NCBI GenBank assembly: GCA_013813775.1
Contig: JACCRE010000173.1
Coordinates: forward strand, 1 to 32,597
Direction of reading: 5' to 3'
DNA from: Planctomycetaceae bacterium
GTDB lineage: Bacteria; Planctomycetota; Planctomycetia; Planctomycetales; Planctomycetaceae
Length of the DNA: 32,597 bases
Of the stretch, positions 12,243 to 21,069 are shown piece after piece (the stretch's first letter is position 1; the number at the start of each line of letters is the position of its first letter). The position numbers and the translations under genes are program-made. Under the pieces are notes generated by a model. It saw only the letters and a list, made by a program, of their open reading frames with translations. It was not told the origin of the DNA and did no database searches.

Positions 12243-12277
12243 TCGGTGGTAGGAAATAGGTGGTAGGTGGTAGAGGC

Positions 12278-12302
12278 CAGCCGCGGGCGCAAGCCTGCGG
12301 GT
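12278..12302. repeat. REP-like palindrome (CCGCAGGC family), copy A
   Basis: An imperfect copy of a dispersed palindrome that also occurs at 27269-27293, where it is a perfect CCGCAGGC / GCCTGCGG hairpin with a 4-base loop. This copy reads AGCCGCGGGCGCAAGCCTGC and follows a short run of GGTGGTAG units (12245-12272) just after the nrdA stop. Confidence 0.5.
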
Positions 12303-12435
12303 GCGATCAGGAACAATCCCCGTAGCCCCACGAGAAACAGCCTGATGCCTGTCTGTCGCCGACGCGAGAAAATGATGATCGTTCCGGGCCTTCGCCCGGA
12401 AGGCCGTTCATCGGACCGCGTTCGCGGAGGGGACC

Positions 12436-12684
12436 ATGGAATTTTTCGGACTCGCCGGCGGTGCCTTGCTGATCGTCGGCATTCTGGTGCTGCTCTCGGT
12501 CATCGTCTGGATCTGGGCGTTGGTCGACGCTGCGACCAATCCGGCGCTCGACGGCACGCAGAAGCTCATCTGGCTGCTGGTGATCTTCTTCACGGAGATC
12601 ATCGGCGCCATCGCGTACTTCGTGCTGCGACCGTCGCGCACGGCTGTCGGCCACGGCGGAACGCTGCGCGATCGACCGCTGTGA
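12436..12684 (+). CDS. Small membrane protein with PLDc_N domain
   Basis: An 82-residue protein with two hydrophobic segments (about 4-30 and 43-64) and the charged link DAATNPALDGTQKLIW. It ends the second helix with AIAYFVLRP, the layout of the phospholipase D N-terminal-like (PLDc_N) family. No HKD catalytic motif is present, so this is the stand-alone membrane module and not a lipase. The start ATG has GGAGGGG about 4-10 bases upstream. A strong intrinsic terminator follows 36 bases after the stop. Function of stand-alone PLDc_N proteins is unknown to me. Confidence 0.75.
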   Translation: MEFFGLAGGALLIVGILVLLSVIVWIWALVDAATNPALDGTQKLIWLLVIFFTEIIGAIAYFVLRPSRTAVGHGGTLRDRPL

Positions 12685-12719
12685 CGAGACTGCGTTTTCA
12701 CAATCGAACGATTCGGCTA

Positions 12720-12748
12720 GGGGACGGACGCGTCCGTCCCCTCTTTTT
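12720..12748 (+). terminator. Intrinsic terminator
   Basis: An uninterrupted 11-bp inverted repeat (GGGGACGGACG / CGTCCGTCCCC) is followed directly by TCTTTTT. It closes the transcript of the PLDc_N gene. Confidence 0.85.
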
Positions 12749-12810
12749 GCGCCCGCGAATCGATACGAAAGGAGGCCAGCAAATGACGCGAATGGAAGCG
12801 AATGGCGGGA

Positions 12811-12847
12811 GAGGCTCGGGAGGGCGAGGCTCCCGCCGAGCCGCGAG
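12811..12847. repeat. Dispersed palindrome GGCTCGG...CCGAGCC
   Basis: A GC-rich palindromic unit with outer arms GGCTCGG/CCGAGCC and inner GGGAG/CTCCC. Translated, it reads GEAPAEPR, a peptide I associate with repeat-derived frames in planctomycete genomes. It lies 13 bases outside the left inverted repeat of the DUF559 element. Confidence 0.5.
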
Positions 12848-12859
12848 CTTCAGATGGAA

Positions 12860-13413
12860 CGTCGAATCCAGTCCCCCTCTCCCTCGGGAGAGGGGTCAGG
12901 GGTGAGGGGAGTGAACACGGCCGCCCAGCCTCTTGCACCACCTCACGACGATGCCTAAAAGGAACCAAACCCAGCAACACAAACCGCCCGCCGCCTCCGG
13001 CGGGCCATGACGATCCCCGAACGCCGCTTGTGGAACTTGCTCCGCAACCGGCAACTCGCGGAACTTAAGTTCCGCCGGCAGGTTCCCGTCGGCCCGTTCG
13101 TCGTCGACTTCTACTGCGAAGCCGCGCAGCTCGCCGTGGAACTCGATGGCCTGAGCCACGACAACCGCGGCGAGTACGACAAGCGACGGCAGAAGTATTT
13201 GGAGGAGCAAGGCATTCGCGTGCTGCGGATGCAGAATGATGAATTGTTGGAAAATGCCGAAGCCGTATTGCTCGGCATCGCCAAGGCGGCTGGCGTGGAT
13301 CTGAGGACGCATTACGGCAACTTGTTTGGAGCAGCGCAAGCGGCGAACGCGGCGGCAGGGCGTCCCCTCACCCCCGACCCCTCTCCCGAGGGAGAGGGGG
13401 GCTGGATTCGACG
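12860..13413. mobile_element. Putative DUF559-bearing element with 51-bp terminal inverted repeats
   Basis: The arms 12860-12910 and 13363-13413 are inverted copies matching at 49 of 51 positions. Each contains the palindrome core CTCCCTCGGGAG, with the TGAGGGGA edge facing inward and the CGTCGAATCCAG edge facing outward. The 554-bp unit contains a single gene, for a DUF559 endonuclease. I could not see a target-site duplication. The same palindrome recurs alone at 13491-13540 and as paired copies at 27063-27247 and 29692-29877. The structure is directly visible; mobility is inferred. Confidence 0.6.
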
Positions 13414-13480
13414 CGAGAGAAAGACTTCGGAACCACCAACCAAGCGCGAGCAACGACACCGCCCACCGCATGCTTCCTAA
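13007..13480 (+). CDS. DUF559 endonuclease (Vsr/MutH-like fold)
   Basis: A 157-codon frame. Residues 1-100 match DUF559: MTIPERRLW, then [26 protein letters not shown] with the acidic and His residues of the PD-(D/E)xK-like site, [15 protein letters not shown] and a final helix. The family is related to very-short-patch-repair nucleases; its substrate is not known to me. The reading frame continues upstream of the ATG through 16 codons back to a TAA. Those codons spell a typical DUF559 N-terminus (ARRLRRA), yet contain no ATG, GTG or TTG, so the native start seems lost and translation probably begins internally at 13007. Residues ~118-157 ([13 protein letters not shown] onward) come from the right inverted repeat read as protein. 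Confidence 0.8.
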   Translation: MTIPERRLWNLLRNRQLAELKFRRQVPVGPFVVDFYCEAAQLAVELDGLSHDNRGEYDKRRQKYLEEQGIRVLRMQNDELLENAEAVLLGIAKAAGVDLRTHYGNLFGAAQAANAAAGRPLTPDPSPEGEGGWIRRERKTSEPPTKREQRHRPPHAS

Positions 13481-13490
13481 AACTCACCCA

Positions 13491-13540
13491 CTCTCTCACC
13501 CCCCTCTCCTCTGGGGAGAGGGGCCGGGGGTGAGGGGAGT
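13491..13540. repeat. Palindromic repeat of the GGGAGAGGGG family, solo copy
   Basis: The unit CTCTCCTCTGGGGAGAG flanked by CACCCCC on one side and GGGGGTGAGGGG on the other. It is the third copy near the DUF559 gene and has the same orientation as the left arm at 12860. Confidence 0.7.
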
Positions 13541-13634
13541 GCTGGCGGGTGATGAACAAGCAATTGAATTCGTCCAAGGGCGGTGAGGTGTCGCCCGTCT
13601 TTCACCTCGCACTCTAAAGCGAAAGGTCGCATCG

Positions 13635-13739
13635 ATGACTAGAGGTCGTTGCGGTTGCCGACGCTCGCGTCGGAAGTCAGGACGCAAGACGGTTCGCGTC
13701 AAAGCGCATCGCCGCTCGAAGCCGAAGTCTTGCAAGTAA
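13635..13739 (+). CDS. Very small basic Cys-containing protein
   Basis: A 34-residue frame with AAAGG 8 bases before the ATG. Almost half the residues are Arg or Lys, with cysteines at positions 6, 8 and 33 (RCGCRRSRRK near the start, KSCK at the end). Such a composition suggests nucleic-acid binding or a metal-bound small protein, but I recognise no family. It lies between the repeat cluster and two other small genes. Short length keeps confidence low, although the ribosome-binding site and clean stop are good. Confidence 0.45.
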   Translation: MTRGRCGCRRSRRKSGRKTVRVKAHRRSKPKSCK

Positions 13740-13811
13740 GTTCTACGTCGGGTGTATCCCAGCGATGGTCGTTGGGTGTTTCGTTAGTCCTCAAATGAGA
13801 AGAGGATCGCT

Positions 13812-13991
13812 ATGGCCAATTTGGCCGAGGTGCCTTTGGGCACAAAGGCGCGCACTGGAGAGAAGTGCCCTGAAAGTGGCGTATGGAAAGTCGAAGGCTC
13901 GCCTTCGACGACAGCACCAATCGCAAAGGGCAACACAATGCCTCCCTATGATGGGAAAGCTGTTGTCTGGGTGCTTATCCAGTACGCTTGA
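13812..13991 (+). CDS. Small conserved-looking protein with TGEKCPESGVW motif
   Basis: A 59-residue frame (MANLAEVPLG...WVLIQYA) starting at 13812 with GAGGA 6 bases upstream. The motif TGEKCPESGVWKV followed by STTAPIAKGNTMPPY and a hydrophobic tail is the layout of short stand-alone bacterial proteins of unknown function (G-x-x-C-P-x-S-G-x-W). I recognise the pattern but not a named family. Base composition is visibly less GC-rich than the flanking core genes. It is followed 57 bases later by another small gene on the same strand, suggesting a two-gene unit acquired together. Confidence 0.55.
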   Translation: MANLAEVPLGTKARTGEKCPESGVWKVEGSPSTTAPIAKGNTMPPYDGKAVVWVLIQYA

Positions 13992-14048
13992 GCGAGTGTC
14001 TCCGGTGTGTTGCCGGAGCGTCACACAATGTCTGTTTGGAGCGATGAA

Positions 14049-14192
14049 ATGCCCAAGAATGAGCACACTTCCGAGAAGGTTGCCTCAAAGGCATCGAAGC
14101 TATTGGCAAGCGACAAAACGCCGAAAGGCGTCAAAAGCGTCGCAGCCTCTGCTTTAACTCAAGCCCGAGACAAACCGAAGAGGAGGAAGTAA
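14049..14192 (+). CDS. Small Lys-rich protein with HTSxxVASKASKLL motif
   Basis: A 47-residue protein starting at the ATG at 14049, which has GGAG 7 bases upstream; an in-frame ATG at 14028 lacks such a site. The sequence pattern K-x-E-H-T-S-E-K-V-A-S-K-A-S-K-L-L, then GVKSVAASALTQA and a basic tail, is one I associate with a widespread group of tiny uncharacterised bacterial proteins, often near other accessory genes. It is helical and highly charged, with no membrane segment. The low-GC island and its small-gene neighbour suggest a shared origin by transfer. Function unknown. Confidence 0.6.
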   Translation: MPKNEHTSEKVASKASKLLASDKTPKGVKSVAASALTQARDKPKRRK

Positions 14193-14531
14193 AAGAGAAA
14201 CGGAGCCGGGACGGGAGGACTGTAGAGGAGTTCAATCGGCGCCTTGCCGGTAAGCTAAACGCCGTTTGGCTCCTCTTCAGACCTTCCCGCCCGACCCGGT
14301 GTGCCGTTCAGGATCGTCATGCCAGTTCAACTGAGTTTAGTCGTTTCGTGCGAGACGACCAATCAGAGAAAGCCGTTGCGACGTAGGCCGTGTACCCTCC
14401 CAATTTTACGCCGTAACGCGATTGTGATTACGTCGTCGAAAAAGTGATGGAGTTAAGTGCGGCTCCCGTCTGCGGATACTCGCCCTGTTGCTGACGAACC
14501 AATCGTTCACGCTCACGCCGGGAAAAAATGA
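14193..14531 (+). other. Intergenic region before nrdB
   Basis: These 339 bases contain no credible gene. The first third is dominated by the long imperfect hairpin at 14205-14300. The remainder is less GC-rich than the surrounding genes and runs to the nrdB start, which has only a weak GGGA-rich ribosome-binding site. I found no convincing -35/-10 pair, although nrdB should need its own promoter. Confidence 0.4.
14205..14300. repeat. Long imperfect nested inverted repeat
   Basis: Outer arms 14205-14230 and 14270-14300 pair over CCGGG, CGGGAGG, CTG and a perfect AGAGGAG/CTCCTCT block. An inner CGGCG/CGCCG stem (14237-14264) sits in the loop. No T-run follows, so it is not a simple terminator. 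It could be a structured RNA, the end of a mobile element or a recombination site. Confidence 0.5.
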
Positions 14532-15644
<1,113 letters not shown>

Positions 15645-15663
15645 GAACTGAACGAAACGAAGG

Positions 15664-15694
15664 AAGCCGGCGGTGTCGACCCGCCGGCTTTTTT
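15664..15694 (+). terminator. Intrinsic terminator of nrdB
   Basis: A 10-bp perfect stem (AAGCCGGCGG / CCGCCGGCTT) with a 7-base loop, whose 3' arm runs directly into TTTT. It lies immediately downstream of nrdB and faces the converging SDR gene. Confidence 0.9.
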
Positions 15695-15726
15695 CGTGAC
15701 GGTTCGGCCACTCGCGAACCGCGTCA

Positions 15727-16590
15727 TCATCCCGCTGGGAACATCTTGATCGTCTCGCCGAACAGCCAGCCGCTGTCGGCGTTGGACGCGAGGTACACGT
15801 ACGCCGGGGCCATTTCTTCCGGCTGCGCGGGGCGTCCGACGGCGTTCTCGCTGCCGTACTGCGCCATGTCGTCGGCGGGGCGGGCCGAGGCGTTCAACGG
15901 CGTCCAGACGGGACCGGGAGCCACGCAGTTCACTCGAATCCCTTGTTTGATCGCCTGCTTCGAGAAGGCCATCGTGAAGGCGTGAATGGCGGCCTTCGTG
16001 GCGGCGTAGTCGATCGCTTTCGCGAAGCCGTCGACGCCCGCCATGCTGCCGGTGTTGATGATCGCCGAGCCGGGCCGCATCACCTTCGCCGCGGCGCGAG
16101 CCATGTAGATATAAGCGAAGATGTTCGTGCGAAAGACTTCGTCGATCTGCTCGTCGGTGATCTCTTCGATGCTCTTCGTGAGCGGCATGACGGCGGCGTT
16201 GTTGACGAGCACGTCGAGCCTGCCGAATGCCTGCACCGTCTTCGCGACCGCGTCGTCGCAGAACCGGGAACTCTTCACGTCGCCGGGCAGCAGCAGACAC
16301 TTGCGTCCCAGGGCCTCGACGTCTTTCTGCACTTGTTCGGCGTCGGTCTGTTCAACCGGCAGATAGACGATGGCGACATCGGCCCCTTCCCTCGCGAACA
16401 GCACGGCCACGCTTCGACCGATGCCGCTGTCGCCTCCGGTGATCAACGCCGCCTTGCCCTTGAGCTTGTCGGCCGGCCGGTAGGCCTCCCCTTTGTACCT
16501 CGGCGGCGGGTCCATCTTTGAATCGAGGCCGGGCGCCTGCTGGTGCTGGGGCGTAAAGGGCGGCTTAGGTTCTTTCGGCGCGGCGGACAT
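15727..16590 (-). CDS. Short-chain dehydrogenase/reductase
   Basis: A 287-residue classical-type SDR with an N-terminal extension of about 40 residues (PPFTPQHQQAPGLDSKMDPP). This resembles the YghA/YdaD-like subgroup that carries a similar proline-rich leader. The NAD(P) motif TGGDSGIG is at 51-58, VNNAA at 129-133, and the catalytic set is N156, S182, Y195 and K199 (YAATK). The start at 16590 is chosen because homology begins there; the frame stays open further upstream without conserved sequence. The enzyme probably oxidises or reduces a small carbonyl/alcohol, and this subgroup is often stress-induced. It converges on nrdB. Confidence 0.9.
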   Translation of the reverse strand: MSAAPKEPKPPFTPQHQQAPGLDSKMDPPPRYKGEAYRPADKLKGKAALITGGDSGIGRSVAVLFAREGADVAIVYLPVEQTDAEQVQKDVEALGRKCLLLPGDVKSSRFCDDAVAKTVQAFGRLDVLVNNAAVMPLTKSIEEITDEQIDEVFRTNIFAYIYMARAAAKVMRPGSAIINTGSMAGVDGFAKAIDYAATKAAIHAFTMAFSKQAIKQGIRVNCVAPGPVWTPLNASARPADDMAQYGSENAVGRPAQPEEMAPAYVYLASNADSGWLFGETIKMFPAG

Positions 16591-16725
16591 GCCAGGTGCT
16601 CTTTCGATAACGGGTAGATTCGACCACGGTATCGACGCGATCTCCACGGCGAGAACGGCAGAGCCCCGGCGATACGCTGGGTGATCATCTGAGAGTGAAC
16701 CGACGGCGTTCTTCGCGAGAGAAGA

Positions 16726-16811
16726 CTCAGCCGCCAAGATCGCCAGGGACGCCAAGCTTTTTGAATGTCGCCGAAATCGCACTTGGCGTCCTTGGCGCCC
16801 TGGCGGTTCAG
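16726..16811. repeat. Inverted repeat of CCGCCAAG/CTTGGCGG type
   Basis: Arms 16726-16756 and 16782-16811 are about 80% complementary, built from GACGCCAAG and its inverse, with a 25-base loop containing CTTTTTGAA. It looks like a small dispersed MITE- or REP-type unit and lies between the 5' end of the SDR gene and the 3' end of hemB. It could also act as a transcription stop for hemB on the minus strand. Confidence 0.5.
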
Positions 16812-16850
16812 TTCTTCCCAAAGCGTCGAATCGTCGGCGACGACCAGGTC

Positions 16851-18075
<1,225 letters not shown>

Positions 18076-18825
18076 CGCGAGACGTTTTTCGACACGCCCC
18101 ACAGTTCTTCCATCAGGCGAAGCGCGTCAGGATCGTACGCTTGCAACTCCGCTCGATCGTACGGAAAGAAGTCGTTCTTGCCGAAGTACGACTCGCTGCT
18201 CTCGGCGAAGTATTCCATCGGGTTCGTCGCGGCGTAGTGATCGCGTTTCTTACCGGCGATGTGATCGACTTCGCCGTACAGTCCCGCGTCTTTCGACTTC
18301 GCGAGCGCGACGGAGATGACTTTGTTCTCGTAGCCGTGCTCGATGAAGCGGTCGTGATAGCCGTGGGCGAGTTCGTGGAGAACCATCCAAGGCTGCTGCA
18401 TCGTCCACGACAGGAAGTTGCGGCCGTTGGCGAGTTCGACGTGGCCGGTCTTTTCAGGATTGACGCCGTTCGCTCGCAACCAGCGCTCGTTCGCGTGATA
18501 GCACATGCACGGGAACTGCGGATTATTGACTTCGACCCAGATCTCGACCCGTCGCAGCTTCTCCACCGCCGGTGCCGGCACGGCTTCGACGATGCGCTTG
18601 AACTGCCCCGTCATCTCCTTCAGCACGTTCTCCAGCAGTGCCGGTTCATTGGCATAGCGATCGCTGACTCGCACAGTCCAACCGTCGATCACGCGCACGT
18701 CATAGCGATCGGTCGGATCGAACGCGGGCTTCTCGGCGTCGGCGGCGATCGCGGCGAGAGGCGACAAGAGAGACACGCACATCGCGACGACGCGAAGTGA
18801 GATGCGGAGGCCCATGAAGCGCCTT

Positions 18826-19392
18826 TCAATTCGCAAAAAGTTCGGAGACTTTGACCGCGAAGCCAGGCAGCACGTCGCCGAAGGTCAGTTCCTCGTCGCC
18901 TTCGAGAAGCTTGCCGACACGCTCCGCGGTGTTGACATGCGCCGTCTCCTGTTCGGGATCGAGCACGCACACCGCGAGCACGCCGGCATCAAGGTATTCG
19001 ACGACCTTCGCCAGCACGTCGCGCCAGCGGTCGGTCGGCGACATCACCTCGAAGACCACCTCGGGAGCGACGTCGGAATACTGTCGCGGCACCTGCCCCT
19101 TGGGCATTCTCGAGTAGCTGTAGAACGAGACATCAGGACCCCGAACGGAGTCCGGACTACGACGGGTGATGAAACCGGTGTCGTTCGGGAAAACATAGCC
19201 AAGATCTTGCCGGTCAACGAAACCGTCGAGGACTCGGAAGACGTTCCGACAAACGAGGCCGTGACGCGGGCGAGGCTGATTCACTTCGACAACCTTTCCG
19301 CGAACCAATTCGGTGCGAGTCGGCAAAGACAGATCAGCGTACTCCTCGGCCGTCAGCAGTCGTTCGCCGGCGGGTGCCGTCACAATCGCCAT
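18826..19392 (-). CDS. Uma2-family (DUF820) PD-(D/E)xK nuclease-like protein
   Basis: A 188-residue protein with the family landmarks RLLTAEEYADL near the start, ELVRGKVVE, GPDVSFYS (D87), PEVVFEVMSPTD (E115) and a following Lys-rich helix, forming a PD-(D/E)xK-like site. The family is abundant in cyanobacteria and planctomycetes and its biological role is unsettled. GGAG lies 7 bases before the ATG. The start is one base beyond the stop of the sulfatase gene, so they are almost certainly co-transcribed, although no functional link is obvious. Confidence 0.88.
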   Translation of the reverse strand: MAIVTAPAGERLLTAEEYADLSLPTRTELVRGKVVEVNQPRPRHGLVCRNVFRVLDGFVDRQDLGYVFPNDTGFITRRSPDSVRGPDVSFYSYSRMPKGQVPRQYSDVAPEVVFEVMSPTDRWRDVLAKVVEYLDAGVLAVCVLDPEQETAHVNTAERVGKLLEGDEELTFGDVLPGFAVKVSELFAN

Positions 19393-19393
19393 C

Positions 19394-20929
19394 TCAATTC
19401 TCCAGCCAGGTCTCGGTCAGGAACCGCCGATCGAGCGGATATGCACCCGGGTACTGAGCCATCACTTTTTGCATCTTCGCCCCGGAACTTCCTTCGGCGT
19501 TCGCTTCCCACTTCCGCACGAAAGTTACCGCTTCCGGCGTGCGTCCTTGATCGTTCGTTTCCTCCATCCAGCGGTCGAGTCGCGAGCGCAGGTCTTCCAG
19601 AACTGTCGCATGCTCAGGTGACGCGGCAAGGTTGTGAATCTCATGTGGATCGGCGTCGAGATCGTAAAGTTCCTCCTCCGGTCGCGGCTCGGGGGACGTC
19701 AGTCGCGCCTGCACCTCATCCAATTTGCCTTGCGCCGCGAGGGATCGCATCAAAGGGATCGTCGGATAGCTCGTCTCTTTGTACCGATTGAACAACAGGA
19801 ACGGCTTCTTGTGGTCGAAGTTGCGGATGTAGCGATAACGCGACGTGCGGACCGTGCGGATGTGAAACACGGTTTCATCGCAACGGTCGCGAGCGCCGAA
19901 CGCGGCGTCGCGCCACCGCTCTTGCTCCTCACGCGAGAAGAGGTCGCGGCCCTGCATCGACTTGGGGATGGTCACGTTCATCAGGCCGAGCGTCGTCGCC
20001 GCGAAGTCGATCGCCTCGACGAGCCGATCGTCGGTGCTGCCCGCCGCTCCAATCTGCTTGCTTTCAGGTAGCTTCAGGTTTGGCGGCACATGCACGATCA
20101 AGGGAATCCGCAAGCCGCTGTCGTAGCACCATTGTTTGCCTCGCGGCATCGCCTGGCCATGATCGCCGAAGAAGAGCACGATCGTGTTGTCGGCGAGGCC
20201 GTCGTGTTCAAGCCGCTTCAGCACGAAGCCGACCTTTTTGTCGAGCGCCATCGCCGCGTTCAGATACTGGGCCCAATCCTCTCGCACCAGCGGATGATCG
20301 GGATAGTACGGGGGCACTTCGACCTTGGCGGGGTCGGCCGGCTGATCGATGTGCTGATCGGCGGCATTCCACGCGGCGCCGCGATGCGTTTCGCTGAAGT
20401 TGATCTGAGCGTAAAACGGCTGACTCGACTTCAAGTCGCTCCAGCGATCCGAGTCGAAGGCTTTGCCTTCGATGTTGAAGTTCCAATCGGTCTTGCCGGT
20501 GCCGCGATAGAAGCGTTCGCTGCGATCATCGGTGAGATGCACGATGTTGGCGGTGTGATAACCGGCGTCGCGAACCCAGTGCGGCAGCACCCGCACGCCT
20601 TCCGGCAACCGATAGCCGTCGTCGCGATGCGACCGATGGTTGTGAGCGCCGATCGTCGTCTGATACATCCCCGTCATGAAGGCCGACCGGCTCGCGGAGC
20701 AAACCGGCGCCATCGTGAAGGCCTTTGTGAATCTCACGCCCTTCGCGGCGAGCGCGTCGATGTTCGGCGTGCGCGCTTCCGCGACGCCGTAACATCCGAG
20801 GTCGGCCGAAAAATCCTCGGCGATGATCCACAGGACGTTCGGAACCGGGCTCTCGGCCGCCACAGCGGGCAGAAACCCGCCGAATGCGAAGACAACACAA
20901 CCCCAATGAAACGCTGTGCGACCGATCAC
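19394..20929 (-). CDS. Secreted type I sulfatase
   Basis: A 511-residue formylglycine-dependent arylsulfatase-type enzyme. The GTG start at 20929 has GGAG 8 bases upstream. Residues 1-25 form a signal peptide (ending AVAAES). The metal-site strand reads NVLWIIAEDF. The active-site motif is C77-S-A-S-R81 (PVCSASRS), a C-x-A-x-R variant of C-x-P-x-R in which C77 would be converted to formylglycine. FFGDHGQ supplies further metal ligands. The C-terminal subdomain contains ELYDLDADPHEIHNLA, typical of the family. Planctomycetes use many such enzymes on sulfated polysaccharides; the substrate cannot be named. First gene of a three-gene minus-strand run, divergent from fumC. Confidence 0.93.
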   Translation of the reverse strand: MIGRTAFHWGCVVFAFGGFLPAVAAESPVPNVLWIIAEDFSADLGCYGVAEARTPNIDALAAKGVRFTKAFTMAPVCSASRSAFMTGMYQTTIGAHNHRSHRDDGYRLPEGVRVLPHWVRDAGYHTANIVHLTDDRSERFYRGTGKTDWNFNIEGKAFDSDRWSDLKSSQPFYAQINFSETHRGAAWNAADQHIDQPADPAKVEVPPYYPDHPLVREDWAQYLNAAMALDKKVGFVLKRLEHDGLADNTIVLFFGDHGQAMPRGKQWCYDSGLRIPLIVHVPPNLKLPESKQIGAAGSTDDRLVEAIDFAATTLGLMNVTIPKSMQGRDLFSREEQERWRDAAFGARDRCDETVFHIRTVRTSRYRYIRNFDHKKPFLLFNRYKETSYPTIPLMRSLAAQGKLDEVQARLTSPEPRPEEELYDLDADPHEIHNLAASPEHATVLEDLRSRLDRWMEETNDQGRTPEAVTFVRKWEANAEGSSGAKMQKVMAQYPGAYPLDRRFLTETWLEN

Positions 20930-21005
20930 GGGCGAAGCTCCGCATCAAGAAGAATGGCTGCACTTCAGAATGACGCCGGATCGAAGACGGGACAAGCCGT
21001 TCGCG

Positions 21006-21033
21006 TTGCCGGTCGGGCGCGACGGGGTATCAT
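21006..21033 (+). promoter_or_regulatory. Sigma70-like promoter of fumC
   Basis: TTGCCG (21006-21011) and TATCAT (21028-21033) are spaced by 16 bases, ending 36 bases before the fumC start. It is the best match in the 140-bp divergent gap. Confidence 0.45.
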
Positions 21034-21069
21034 CGGGGCACACCGAACGATGACTTGCAAGGATCAGTG

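Noticed and set aside
12860-13540. CRISPR-like array formed by the repeated GGGAGAGGGG units
   Set aside because: Copies alternate in orientation, spacing is irregular and one spacer holds a gene; this is a palindromic repeat family, not an array.
13765-14157. A 130-codon frame covering the tiny-gene region
   Set aside because: It lies in another frame than the two small genes, which have better ribosome-binding sites and family-like motifs.
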